Positions 24,124 to 33,076 of a stretch of DNA of 64,000 bases are shown here, in pieces. How positions within the stretch are numbered: position 1 is the stretch's first letter; every line of letters begins with the position of its first letter. The stretch lies in the NCBI RefSeq assembly GCF_029210365.1, contig NZ_JARGES010000027.1, positions 62,001 to 126,000 of the forward strand. Reading direction: 5' to 3'. The position numbers were made by a program, and so were the translations under genes. Source of the stretch: Mesorhizobium sp. YIM 152430 (lineage in GTDB: Bacteria; Pseudomonadota; Alphaproteobacteria; Rhizobiales; Rhizobiaceae). Below the pieces are notes generated by a model. The model was not told the DNA's origin, made no database searches, and saw nothing but the letters and a program-made list of their open reading frames with translations.

Positions 24124-26700
24124 TCACCCCCGCATCTTCTCGCCCGCCGGGTCGAAAGGCGGCTCGACGGCGATCCGCGCCGGTCGGCGCCGGCCGAGAA
24201 TTTCGATCTCGAACAGGCCCTCGCTCGCGTCTTCCGAAAGCGCCGCCGGCACATAGCCCTGCGCCATCGATTTTTCGACGTAATGCGCATAGCCGCCCGA
24301 CGTCACCCAGCCGACCACCGACCATTCGCCGTCGTGAATGCCGCGCACCGCCGAGGCATCGGTCGCGGCCTGCGATCCGCGCACGTCCTTGCCGTCCGCG
24401 CCGAAGCGGGGCGCGCCATAGCCGTGAGGCTCGCCGACCGTGCCGAAATCCTGCCCGTTCGCCTTCGCCCAGATCGGCTCGTCGCCCATCACGTCGGCAT
24501 CGAGCGCATCGACCGTGAACGACACGCGCCGCAGCTTGGGCCCCTCGGCCTGCTCCTTCGCCGCGGCCTCGCGGCCGATGAAGTCGTTCTTCTCCAACTT
24601 GATAAAGCGGTCCATCGCGCCCTCGAACGGCCCGTAGATCGGTCGCAGCTCGCGGAACCAGGTCGGGAAGTTCTTTTCGAGCCGCATCGAAAGCAGCGCC
24701 CGCATCCCGAAATCGACGATGCCGAACGCCTCACCCTCGCGCTTGATCGCTTCGTAGACGAGCCGCTGATAGGCCGGCTCCATCCAGATTTCATAGCCGA
24801 GATCGCCTGTATAGGAGATGCGGTTGACCATGCACGGCGCGCCGGCCACCGCCATCTCGCGGAAATCCATGAACCTGAACGCGCCGTTCGACACGTCGAC
24901 ATCGACCAGCTTTGCCAACAAGTCGCGCGAGCGCGGCCCGGCGATGGAAAGTCCTACCAGCGTCTGGTCGAAGCGGATGATCCGCACCGAGCGGTCCTTC
25001 GGCAGATGCTTTTCGAACCAGCGCATGTGGTATTTCTGCGCCGCCGACGAACCCCAGACCATGAAGCGGTCGTCGTCGGCCTTGGCGATGGTGAAGTCGC
25101 CGATCAGCTTGCCGAACTCGTTCAGCATCGGCGTCAGCACGATGCGGCCGACCTTCGGCATCCTGTTGGTCATCAGCCGGTTGAGGAAGTCCTCCGCTCC
25201 GGTCCCAGCAACTTCGTATTTGGCGAAATTGGCGATCTCCGTCACGCCTACGCGTTCACGCGTTGCGCGAACCTCCGCCCTGATATGCTCGAAATCGTTG
25301 GACCGATGGAACGAAACGACATCCTTCGGCTCCGCTCCCTTCGGCGCGAACCAGAGCGGCGTTTCCAGCCCCCACGAGTCGCCCATGACGGCATTGTTGT
25401 CGCGCAGCATGACATCGTAGAGCGGCGTCGTCTGCGCCGGCCGCGCTGCCGGCAGTTCCTCGTTCGGGAAGCGGATCGAGAAGCGTCGCGAATAGTTCTC
25501 GCGCACCTTGGCGCTGGTGTAGCGCAGGCTCGCCCATTCGCCGAAGCGCGCGACGTCCATGCCCCAGACGTCGAAGCCGGGATCGCCGTTCACCATCCAG
25601 TTGGACAGCGCCAGCCCCACGCCGCCCCCCTGGCTGAACCCCGCCATCACCGCGCAGGCACACCAGAAATTCGTCAGCCCCTGAACCGGCCCGACGAGCG
25701 GATTGCCGTCCGGCGCGAAGGTGAACGGCCCGTTGATGATCTGCTTGATGCCGGCCTTTTCGATACCGGGGAAATGTTTGAAACCTACCTCCAGCGACGG
25801 CGCGATGCGGTCGAGATCCGGCTGCAAGAGTTCGTGACCGAAATCCCAGGGCGTGTTGACCGGCGACCACGGCTTGCACGCCTTCTCATATGTTCCAAGA
25901 AGCACGCCGTTGCGTTCCTGCCGCGTGTAGATCTCGCCCTTGAAGTCGAGCACCCCGACCATTTCCCGGCCGGTGCGCGCGTTGAATTCCTCGACCTCCG
26001 GCATCGGCTCGGTGAGCAGATACATGTGCTCCATCGCCAGCAGCGGCAACTCGACGCCGACCATCCGCCCGACCTCGCGCGCCCAAAGCCCGCCGCAATT
26101 GACGACATGCTCGGCCTTCACGGTGCCGTTCTTTGTCACGACGTTCCACGTCCCGTCGGCCTCCTGCGTCAGTTCGATCACCGGATTGCGCAGCACGATC
26201 TCCGCGCCGAGCGTCTTCGCCGCCTTGGCATAGGCGTGTGTCGTGCCGGATGGATCGAGGTGGCCTTCCACCGGATCCCACATCGCGCCGACAAAGTTCG
26301 CCTCGTCCATCAGCGGGAACATCGCCTTGGCTTCTGACGGTGTGATGAGCTCGGTGTCCATGCCGAGATAGCGGCCCTTGGCATGGGCGAGACGCAGGAA
26401 ATCCATGCGTTCGGGCGTATCCGCCAGCATCACGCCGCCGGTCAGGTGCAGCGAGCAGGACTGGCCGGAAATCTCTTCCAGTTCCTTGTAGAGCTGGACC
26501 GTATAGGCTTGCAGCCTGGCGACGTTCGGATCGCCGTTCAGCGTATGAAACCCGCCCGCCGCGTGCCAGGACGAGCCGGACGTCAGTTCCGACCGCTCGA
26601 TCAGCATCACATCCGCCCACCCGGCCTTCGCCAGATGATAGAGCACCGAGCACCCGACGACGCCCCCGCCGATCACAACCGCTTTTGCATGGGATTTCAT
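24124..26700 (-). CDS. FAD-dependent demethylase with GcvT domain (dimethylglycine/sarcosine dehydrogenase-like)
   Basis: An 858-residue protein. The N-terminus has the Rossmann G-G-G-V-V-G (11-16) and S-G-S-S-W-H-A-A-G, whose His46 matches the residue that binds FAD covalently in dimethylglycine dehydrogenase. Residues about 20-370 form the oxidase domain; from about 430 to the end lies a GcvT-type folate domain (aminomethyltransferase). It should oxidise an N-methyl group and pass formaldehyde to tetrahydrofolate. The MttB homologue lies 49 bases upstream in the same direction, probably one operon. Exact amine unknown. Confidence 0.8.
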   Translation of the reverse strand: MKSHAKAVVIGGGVVGCSVLYHLAKAGWADVMLIERSELTSGSSWHAAGGFHTLNGDPNVARLQAYTVQLYKELEEISGQSCSLHLTGGVMLADTPERMDFLRLAHAKGRYLGMDTELITPSEAKAMFPLMDEANFVGAMWDPVEGHLDPSGTTHAYAKAAKTLGAEIVLRNPVIELTQEADGTWNVVTKNGTVKAEHVVNCGGLWAREVGRMVGVELPLLAMEHMYLLTEPMPEVEEFNARTGREMVGVLDFKGEIYTRQERNGVLLGTYEKACKPWSPVNTPWDFGHELLQPDLDRIAPSLEVGFKHFPGIEKAGIKQIINGPFTFAPDGNPLVGPVQGLTNFWCACAVMAGFSQGGGVGLALSNWMVNGDPGFDVWGMDVARFGEWASLRYTSAKVRENYSRRFSIRFPNEELPAARPAQTTPLYDVMLRDNNAVMGDSWGLETPLWFAPKGAEPKDVVSFHRSNDFEHIRAEVRATRERVGVTEIANFAKYEVAGTGAEDFLNRLMTNRMPKVGRIVLTPMLNEFGKLIGDFTIAKADDDRFMVWGSSAAQKYHMRWFEKHLPKDRSVRIIRFDQTLVGLSIAGPRSRDLLAKLVDVDVSNGAFRFMDFREMAVAGAPCMVNRISYTGDLGYEIWMEPAYQRLVYEAIKREGEAFGIVDFGMRALLSMRLEKNFPTWFRELRPIYGPFEGAMDRFIKLEKNDFIGREAAAKEQAEGPKLRRVSFTVDALDADVMGDEPIWAKANGQDFGTVGEPHGYGAPRFGADGKDVRGSQAATDASAVRGIHDGEWSVVGWVTSGGYAHYVEKSMAQGYVPAALSEDASEGLFEIEILGRRRPARIAVEPPFDPAGEKMRG

Positions 26701-26749
26701 GTGGATATGCCTGTCTTCGGAATCAGAATGTCATGTTCGGACTATGATA

Positions 26750-28324
26750 CTAGAAATCCGTCGGGGCGCCGCCCTCGGCGATCCGCCGCTCGACGAAATC
26801 GTTGACGGCCTCTTCGACCGCCGGGTCGATCGCCGGCTTTTCCCACGCCGCAAGCCGCTCCTTCCACACGTGATTTGCCTTTTCGACCGCCGTCGGGCTG
26901 CCCGCCAGTTGCCAGCTCTCGAAATTGCGCCAGTCCGACAGGATCGGCGAATAGAACGCATTCTTGTAGCGATCCTGCGTGTGCTGGGTTCCGAAGAAAT
27001 GCCCCCCCGGTCCCACATCGCGGATCGCCTCAAAGGCCAGCGCATCCTCCGAAAGATCGAGCGGGGTCAAAAACTCGGCCACCATCTGCAACAGGTCGAT
27101 GTCGAGGATCATCTTCTCGTAGGAGCAGCGCAGCCCGCCTTCGAGCCATCCCGCGGAGTGCAGTATGAAATTCGCCCCAGCCTGCACCGCGCCCCAAAGC
27201 GAAAAGACGCTCTCATAGGCCGCCTGCGCATCGACGGCGTTGGCCGCGCAGACGTTCGACGTTCGGTAAGGGATGCCGTATCGCCGGGCGAGTTGCCCGC
27301 CGATAAGCTGCGCCTTCATGTATTCCGGCGTGCCGAAGGCCGGCGCGCCGGACTTCATGTCGACATTGGACGTGAACCCGCCATAGCCGACCGGCGCACC
27401 TTTTCGCACCATTTGCGCGAATGCGATGGCCGACAGCGCCTCGGCGTTCTGCTGGACAAGCGCCCCCGCGATCGTCACCGGCGCCATCGCGCCCGACAGC
27501 GTGAACGGCGTGACGATCACGATCTGCCCGCGGCTCGCCATCTGGATGATGCCTTCCATCATCGGAATGTCGAGCTTCAGCGGCGAATTGGTGTTGATGA
27601 TCGTGTAGACGGACGGCTCGGCGAGAAGCTGTTCTTCCGAGATTCCGCGCGCCAGACGTGCGATCTCGATGCCGTCGACATTGCGCTCACATCCGAGCGA
27701 ATAGATGTGGAACGGCTTGTCGGTGATCAGCGCCAGGTCGCGCACGCATTCCAGATGCCGGATCGACGGGTGGATGTCGGTCGGCTCGACCGGATAGCCG
27801 CCGGTCGCGTGGATGATGTTGTGAACCTGCGCCAACTTCAGGAAATTGCGGAAATCCTGCTGGTTGCCCGGCCGGCGTCCGCGGTCGAGGTCGGAGCAGT
27901 TCGGCGCCGAGGCGACCTGCGCGAAGAAGAGGTTGCGTCCGCCGAAATGAACGTCATGCGCGGGGTTGCGCGCGTGCAGCGTGAACTCAGACGGGCAATG
28001 CGAGACGAATTCGAGGATCATGTCGGCGTCGAAGCGGACGCGCTCCGACCCCTCGCGCACGTCGGCGCCCGCGTCCTTCATGATCCGCCGCGCCTCGTCA
28101 TGCAGAACGTCGACGCCGATTTCCTTCAGCACCCGCAGCGAGGCGAGGTGGATGGATTCCAGTTCGTCTGCCGAGAGAAGTTCGGTCGGCTGGAAAGGGA
28201 TCGTATGCCGGCGATAGGGCGGCTGCTCGAAGGCGGCCGATCCGCCCGCACGCTTGCCCGCCCGTCCGCCGCGCCGGCCGCGTTCTGTCGAAAGCGCCTC
28301 GGTGGGCATGGTCAGATCGGTCAT
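26750..28324 (-). CDS. Trimethylamine methyltransferase (MttB) family protein, non-pyrrolysine
   Basis: About 524 residues from ATG 28324, which has AGAGG upstream; the longer frame lacks support. It has the MttB barrel pattern (L-K-E-I-G-V-D-V-L-H-D-E-A, then G-Y-P-V-E-P-T-D-I, G-A-M-A-P-V-T-I-A-G). There is no in-frame amber codon, so it is a non-pyrrolysine member like glycine betaine methyltransferase MtgB. Those need a corrinoid protein, but none is encoded nearby. It is the first gene of a two-gene unit with the FAD/GcvT demethylase. Substrate probably a quaternary amine. Confidence 0.8.
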   Translation of the reverse strand: MTDLTMPTEALSTERGRRGGRAGKRAGGSAAFEQPPYRRHTIPFQPTELLSADELESIHLASLRVLKEIGVDVLHDEARRIMKDAGADVREGSERVRFDADMILEFVSHCPSEFTLHARNPAHDVHFGGRNLFFAQVASAPNCSDLDRGRRPGNQQDFRNFLKLAQVHNIIHATGGYPVEPTDIHPSIRHLECVRDLALITDKPFHIYSLGCERNVDGIEIARLARGISEEQLLAEPSVYTIINTNSPLKLDIPMMEGIIQMASRGQIVIVTPFTLSGAMAPVTIAGALVQQNAEALSAIAFAQMVRKGAPVGYGGFTSNVDMKSGAPAFGTPEYMKAQLIGGQLARRYGIPYRTSNVCAANAVDAQAAYESVFSLWGAVQAGANFILHSAGWLEGGLRCSYEKMILDIDLLQMVAEFLTPLDLSEDALAFEAIRDVGPGGHFFGTQHTQDRYKNAFYSPILSDWRNFESWQLAGSPTAVEKANHVWKERLAAWEKPAIDPAVEEAVNDFVERRIAEGGAPTDF

Positions 28325-28651
28325 CGCGGCCTCTGCGGGATTCGGGAATCTCGCCGCATACTGAACTGCCTGCGATCCTTCCAACAACGAACCGGCGACC
28401 CGCAGAACGAGGGAATCGACACATGCGGGACGGTGCTATCGATGCAACGACATCGTCGCATCGGCCGCGCGCTTGAACCGCAGCCTGGGCGACGCTACAA
28501 GCGATCCATGCGCCGTCCTGTCAAAAGACATGCCCATGCCTCGACGCCGTCGCTGCGCACGCGGCACGCCGAGCTTTTGCGCCTGTGTGCCCGGATCGGA
28601 TATTCGCCGCCGCTCTCCGCCTGAACCCCTCGTTCAACGGAGAGACATCCC
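28325..28651. other. Intergenic region between divergent mttB-like and aminotransferase genes
   Basis: No convincing gene is seen in these 327 bases. A 38-codon plus-strand frame at about 28508-28624 is Arg-rich and looks spurious. The region should hold the promoters of both divergent genes, with no clear consensus boxes. Confidence 0.5.
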
Positions 28652-30028
28652 ATGACCTACCAGAACTATTCCCTGAAGCAGCTTCAGGAGATCGATGCAG
28701 CCCATCATCTCCACCCCTTCACCGACCACAAGGATCTGCGCGGCACCGGTTCGCGCATGATCACGCGCGCAGAAGGCCCGTTCGTCTATGACAGCGAAGG
28801 CAAGGAAATCCTCGACGGAATGGCCGGTCTCTGGTGCGTGAATATCGGCTATGGCCGCAACGAACTCGCCAAGGCCGCCTATGCGCAGATGAAGGAACTG
28901 CCCTATTACAATTCCTTCTTCAAATGCACGACGCCCACGCCGGTCCTGCTGGCGAAGAGGCTGGCCGAAATCGCGCCGTCCAACATGAACCAGGTCTTCT
29001 ACGGCTCGTCGGGCTCGGAGGCCAACGACACAGCCCTGCGCCTCGTGCGCCACTACTGGGCGCTCGAAGGCAAACCGCAGAAGAACCGTATCATCTCGCG
29101 AAACTGGGCCTATCACGGCTCGACCATCACCGGCACGTCCCTCGGGGGCATGGCGGCAATGCACGGCCAGTTGAACGGCGCGGTGCCGAACATCGTCCAC
29201 GTCATGCCGCCCTATGCGTTCGAACTGGCAAAGCCCGGCGAGAGCGACCACGATTTCGGCCTGCGTGCCGCAAAGGCCGTCGAGGATGCGATCCTCGAGG
29301 CCGGCGCGGAAAACGTTGCTGCTTTCATCGGCGAGCCGGTCATGGGGGCAGGGGGCGTCAAGATCGCGCCCGACAGCTACTGGCCCGAAATCCAGCGCAT
29401 CTGCCGCAAGCACGACGTGCTCCTGATGCTCGACGAGGTCATCACCGGCTATGGCCGCACCGGCGAATGGTTCGCCGCGCAGTCGCTCGGCATCGAGGCC
29501 GACACGATCACCACCGCCAAGGCGCTGACCTCCGGCTACCAGCCGCTGTCGGCGCTCCTCGTCGGCGACCGGATCTCCTCGACGCTGGTCGAAAAGGGCG
29601 GCGAGTTCTATCACGGCTACACCTATTCGGGCCATCCGGTCGCCTGCGCCGTAGCGCTTGTCAATCTCGACATCATCGAAAAGGAAGGGCTGATCGATCG
29701 CGTCCGCGACGAAACGGGACCGTATCTCGCCAAGGCGCTTGATGAATGTCTTGCCGGCCACGGCATCGTCGGCGAGGTGCGCAGCATCGGCCTGATGGCG
29801 GCGATCGAGATCGTCAAGGACAAGGATAGCAGGGCGCGGTTCGAAAATGGCGGCTTTGCCGCCGCCACGGTCCGCGACCATGCCATCGCGGGCGGCATGA
29901 TGATGCGCGCGGTCGGTGACACGATGATCCTTTCGCCACCATTGATCTGGACGAAGGACACGATCGACATGGCCTGCGATCGCATCGGCAAGGCGCTCGA
30001 CCTGGCGGAACGCGACCTGCGCAAGTAG
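28652..30028 (+). CDS. Class III PLP-dependent aminotransferase (omega-amino acid/polyamine:pyruvate type)
   Basis: A 458-residue protein with GGAGAG before the ATG. It has F-Y-G-S-S-G-S-E-A-N-D-T, the L-D-E-V-I-T-G-Y-G-R-T-G motif with the PLP-binding Asp, and the Schiff-base lysine Lys290 in T-T-A-K-A-L-T-S-G-Y. The length and W-C-V-N-I-G-Y-G-R motif match the putrescine-, beta-alanine- or taurine-pyruvate aminotransferases of rhizobia. It is divergent from the MttB gene. The amine donor cannot be settled from sequence. Confidence 0.85.
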   Translation: MTYQNYSLKQLQEIDAAHHLHPFTDHKDLRGTGSRMITRAEGPFVYDSEGKEILDGMAGLWCVNIGYGRNELAKAAYAQMKELPYYNSFFKCTTPTPVLLAKRLAEIAPSNMNQVFYGSSGSEANDTALRLVRHYWALEGKPQKNRIISRNWAYHGSTITGTSLGGMAAMHGQLNGAVPNIVHVMPPYAFELAKPGESDHDFGLRAAKAVEDAILEAGAENVAAFIGEPVMGAGGVKIAPDSYWPEIQRICRKHDVLLMLDEVITGYGRTGEWFAAQSLGIEADTITTAKALTSGYQPLSALLVGDRISSTLVEKGGEFYHGYTYSGHPVACAVALVNLDIIEKEGLIDRVRDETGPYLAKALDECLAGHGIVGEVRSIGLMAAIEIVKDKDSRARFENGGFAAATVRDHAIAGGMMMRAVGDTMILSPPLIWTKDTIDMACDRIGKALDLAERDLRK

Positions 30029-30139
30029 CGCCCCCCAGCGCCCTTTCGCGGTCCATGGAGGGGCGCCACTTCACCTTGGAACATCGCCGCGCGTGACGCG
30101 TTTTGTGCGGCGCAATATCGCGCTCGGGGATAGTATTCG

Positions 30140-30505
30140 ATGTCGATCAAGCCAACTGCCCGTTCGGTGAAGGCCGCAGCGGTCTTAACGAGCAATCTCA
30201 TGCTTGCGCCGGCCGTCATCGCCTTGCGTATGCCCATGCTGACCGCCGAGGCGAACAGTTCCAATCCTTACCGCGTCGAGACGACTCGCGCGGTAACGGA
30301 AAAGATGTCGGCGATGGTCGAGGGCGCGCTTGCGGCCCAGATGGCGTTTGCGCAGGCGACCATTCAGTTCTGGCCTGAACTCATGTCCGGGCGAACCCCG
30401 TCGCTGGTCAGCGGCGTGGCCATCGAACGGGCATTTCAGGCCGCGCTCGGTCCCTCCGGGCGGGCCGTCAAGAGCAACCATAGGCGGTTAAGTCGAGTTA
30501 AGTAG
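30140..30505 (+). CDS. Hypothetical helical protein, phasin-like
   Basis: A 121-residue protein from ATG 30140 with GGGGAT upstream. The body is all-helical (T-R-A-V-T-E-K-M-S-A-M-V-E-G-A-L-A-A-Q-M-A-F-A-Q-A-T), and the end is basic (K-S-N-H-R-R-L-S-R-V-K). The spacing of A-Q-A-T-I-Q-F-W and the size resemble phasins or granule-associated proteins, but this is a weak likeness. It is a monocistronic unit followed by a hairpin. Function unknown. Confidence 0.6.
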   Translation: MSIKPTARSVKAAAVLTSNLMLAPAVIALRMPMLTAEANSSNPYRVETTRAVTEKMSAMVEGALAAQMAFAQATIQFWPELMSGRTPSLVSGVAIERAFQAALGPSGRAVKSNHRRLSRVK

Positions 30506-30519
30506 ACTGGAATGCAAAA

Positions 30520-30547
30520 ACCGCGCTCTCTGGAAGAGAAACGCGGT
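30520..30547 (+). terminator. Weak hairpin after the phasin-like gene
   Basis: ACCGCG-CTCT pairs with AGAG-AAA-CGCGGT, preceded by AAAAA. The T tract on the plus strand is poor, so termination may work mainly on the minus strand for mmsB. The 180 bases that follow hold no gene. Confidence 0.4.
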
Positions 30548-30734
30548 CTTGCCACAAAGACGCATGGCACTTCGCGACAAGATACTTGCGAAGGGTACTG
30601 CTCCGGTACGCAATACCTGATCCGGAGCGGGAGGCGGCTGCGACGACCGCCTTGTGACCTGTTTTAGCGGGACAATCTTACCAGCGGGTTAGCAGTCGCT
30701 TAAGCAAAAATGAATCCACACAAAATGTCCTTGA

Positions 30735-31619
30735 TCATTGGGCTTTTCCGCGCAGGAAGTTGATGATGCCGGAAAAATCGGTCCCGCCCTGGCCGATCGC
30801 GTTGAAAAGCGCGTAAAGCTGCGTCGCTTCGGCACCGAGCGGTGTCACCGCCCCGGCGCTCTGCGCGGCCTCCTGGGCAAGCTTCAGGTCCTTCAGCATC
30901 AGGGCGGCGGCGAAGCCGGGCTTGTAGTCGCGATTGGCCGGCGAGTTCGGAACCGGGCCGGGCACGGGGCAATAGGTCGTCAGCGACCAGCACTGGCCCG
31001 ACGAGGTGGAGGCGACGTCGTAGAGCGCCTGGTGCGACAGGCCGAGCTTTTCGGCCAGCACGAAGGCTTCGCCGACGCCGATCATCGAGATGCCGAGAAT
31101 CATGTTGTTGCAGATCTTCGCCGCCTGTCCCGCGCCGGCGTCGCCGCAATTGACCACCTTGCCGGCCATCGGTTTCAGGATCGGGTCGGCCTTGGCGAAA
31201 GCGTCCGCGCTGCCGCCGGCCATGAAGGTCAGCGTGCCGGCCTCCGCCCCGCCGACGCCGCCCGAAACCGGCGCATCGACCGAAAGCATCCCGGCATCGG
31301 CAGCGATCTTGTGCGCCTTGCGGGCCGAGTCGACGTCGATGGTGGAGGAATCGATGAAGAGCGTCCCCTTGGCCGCGGCCGGCACGATGTCCTCATAGAC
31401 CGAGACGACATGCTTGCCCGCCGGCAGCATGGTGATGACCACCTCGGCGCCGGAAACCGCCTCTCGCGCGCTGGCTGCAACAGTTGCGCCATTGGCCTTG
31501 GCGGTTTTCAGATTCGCCTGCACGAGATCGAAACCCGTCACCTTGTGGCCTGCCTTGACGAGATTGGCGGCCATGGGATTGCCCATATTGCCGAGGCCGA
31601 TGAATGCGATTGTGGTCAT
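30735..31619 (-). CDS. mmsB: 3-hydroxyisobutyrate dehydrogenase
   Basis: A 294-residue protein. ATG 31619 follows GGGAGGAA by 4 bases; the longer frame is translated repeat. The NAD-binding G-L-G-N-M-G-N-P starts at residue 8, D-A-P-V-S-G-G-V-G-G-A is the substrate loop, and G-A-G-Q-A-A-K-I-C-N-N carries the catalytic lysine. It oxidises 3-hydroxyisobutyrate to methylmalonate semialdehyde in valine breakdown. The acyl-CoA dehydrogenase gene upstream in the same direction fits this pathway. A repeat-rich 162-base gap separates the two. Confidence 0.9.
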   Translation of the reverse strand: MTTIAFIGLGNMGNPMAANLVKAGHKVTGFDLVQANLKTAKANGATVAASAREAVSGAEVVITMLPAGKHVVSVYEDIVPAAAKGTLFIDSSTIDVDSARKAHKIAADAGMLSVDAPVSGGVGGAEAGTLTFMAGGSADAFAKADPILKPMAGKVVNCGDAGAGQAAKICNNMILGISMIGVGEAFVLAEKLGLSHQALYDVASTSSGQCWSLTTYCPVPGPVPNSPANRDYKPGFAAALMLKDLKLAQEAAQSAGAVTPLGAEATQLYALFNAIGQGGTDFSGIINFLRGKAQ

Positions 31620-31638
31620 GTGGTTCCTCCCGCGGTCG

Positions 31639-31785
31639 GTGAATAGTGAATGGTGAATGGTGAATGGCGAGCGGGTGAGAAGCGTCGATGACTGCGAGAA
31701 CTGGTGACCATGTTGCGCGAAGCGACAGGCGATGAGATTTTCCCATTCACCATTCACCATTCACCATTCACCATTCACCATTCAC
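31639..31785. repeat. Heptamer tandem repeats in inverted pairs
   Basis: Four units of GTGAAT(A/G) run from 31639 to 31666. Six exact CATTCAC units run from 31744 to 31785. The two blocks are reverse complements separated by 77 bases, so they could fold into a long stem. The distal block supplies the TGA of the acyl-CoA dehydrogenase gene. Confidence 0.9.
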
Positions 31786-32957
31786 CTACCGATCAAACTC
31801 CGCGCGATGATCACCCGCATGATCTCGTTCGTGCCTTCCAGAATCTGATGCACGCGCAGATCGCGCACGATTTTCTCGACGCCGTAATCGTGCAGATAGC
31901 CGTAGCCGCCATGGACCTGGAGCGCCTCGTTGGCGACGTCGAAGCAGGTGTCGGTGACGAAGCGCTTGGCCATCGCCGACCATTTGCCGGCGTCATGCGC
32001 CTTGCGGTCGAGCTTCGAGGCAGCGGCGTAAAGCAGCATCCGTGACGCGCTCAACTCCGTTTCCATGTCGGCGAGCTTGAATTGCAGCGCCTGAAACTGG
32101 TCGATGGATTTGCCGAAAGCCTGTCTTTCGCCGGCATAGGCGAGCGCCTTGTCGAGCGCGGACTGCGCCCCGCCGAGCGAGCAGGCGGCGATGTTGAGCC
32201 GCCCGCCGTCGAGCCCGGCCATGGCGATCTTGAACCCTTCTCCTTCGCCTGAGAGAAGATTTTCTGCCGGCACCTTGCAGTCGTCGAAAATCACCTGACG
32301 GGTCGGCTGCATGTGCCAGCCCATCTTGTTCTCGCTCGCGCCGAAAGAAAGGCCGGGCGCATCCTTGGGGATGACCAGCGTCGAGACGCCCTTGGGCCCG
32401 TCCTCGCCAGTGCGCACCATGGCGACATAGACGTCCGATTCGCCCGCGCCCGAGATGAACTGCTTGGCGCCGTTGACGATATAGTCGCTGCCATTGCCGC
32501 CCGTGCGGGTTGCGCGCGTCTTCAGCGCGGCGGCGTCGGAGCCTGCGCCCGGCTCGGTCAGGCAGTAGCTCGCGATCCATTCGAGCGAGGTCAGTTTCGG
32601 CAGGAAGCGCTGGCGCTGCGCCTCGTCGCCGAACCTGTCGATCATCCAGGTCGCCATGTTGTGGATCGAGATGAAGGACGAGAAGGCCGGGCACGCGGCC
32701 GCCAGCGCCTCGAAGATCAGCACCGCGTCGAGCCGTCCGAGGCCCGAACCACCGACGTCCTCGCCGATATAGATGCCGCCGAACCCGAGCGGTCCCGTCT
32801 CGCGGATCACGTTTGCCGGGAAATGGCGCTCGCGATCCCAGTCGAGCGCATAGGGCGCGACGCGCTCGGCGGCGAAGCCGGCCGTCATCTCCTGGATGGC
32901 GCGTTGATCCTCGTTGAGTTCGAACTGGCTGGCCGTGGCGTCGGTCGCGGCGTCCAT
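31782..32957 (-). CDS. Acyl-CoA dehydrogenase (isobutyryl-CoA dehydrogenase-like)
   Basis: A 391-residue protein. ATG 32957 follows AGGGAGGT by 5 bases. It has the family signatures Y-C-L-T-E-P-G-A-G-S-D-A, the F-G-K-S-I-D-Q-F-Q-A-L-Q-F-K helix, and Q-V-H-G-G-Y-G-Y and Q-I-L-E-G-T-N-E-I with the catalytic Glu. The neighbour mmsB acts in valine catabolism, which suggests isobutyryl-CoA as substrate. The FAD-dependent reaction gives methacrylyl-CoA. The last codon runs into the heptamer repeat. Substrate is inferred from context. Confidence 0.85.
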   Translation of the reverse strand: MDAATDATASQFELNEDQRAIQEMTAGFAAERVAPYALDWDRERHFPANVIRETGPLGFGGIYIGEDVGGSGLGRLDAVLIFEALAAACPAFSSFISIHNMATWMIDRFGDEAQRQRFLPKLTSLEWIASYCLTEPGAGSDAAALKTRATRTGGNGSDYIVNGAKQFISGAGESDVYVAMVRTGEDGPKGVSTLVIPKDAPGLSFGASENKMGWHMQPTRQVIFDDCKVPAENLLSGEGEGFKIAMAGLDGGRLNIAACSLGGAQSALDKALAYAGERQAFGKSIDQFQALQFKLADMETELSASRMLLYAAASKLDRKAHDAGKWSAMAKRFVTDTCFDVANEALQVHGGYGYLHDYGVEKIVRDLRVHQILEGTNEIMRVIIARSLIGR

Positions 32958-33076
32958 GCCGACCTCCCTGTCGCAATGGATTTTCCTCGCCCGGCAATCT
33001 AGACCATTGTCCGACGCGCGCAACGTCAACCCTGTGCGCGGGGCGACAAGGGGATGTGCATGGGTTCGAGTCGGAG

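Noticed and set aside
24283-26337. A 684-codon plus-strand frame opposite the FAD/GcvT gene
   Set aside because: Antisense shadow with repeated R-R-H-type low-complexity sequence and no motifs.
26750-28324. Pyrrolysine (amber read-through) in the MttB homologue
   Set aside because: There is no in-frame TAG within the gene; the only TAG is its stop.
26699-28624. A 641-codon plus-strand frame opposite the mttB-like gene
   Set aside because: Antisense shadow; the minus-strand protein has clear MttB-family sequence.
31744-31785. CRISPR-like array
   Set aside because: Units are 7 bases with no spacers, and no cas genes are present.
32958-33076. Cobalamin riboswitch before cobQ
   Set aside because: The gap is only about 120 bases and no B12-box-like sequence is seen.
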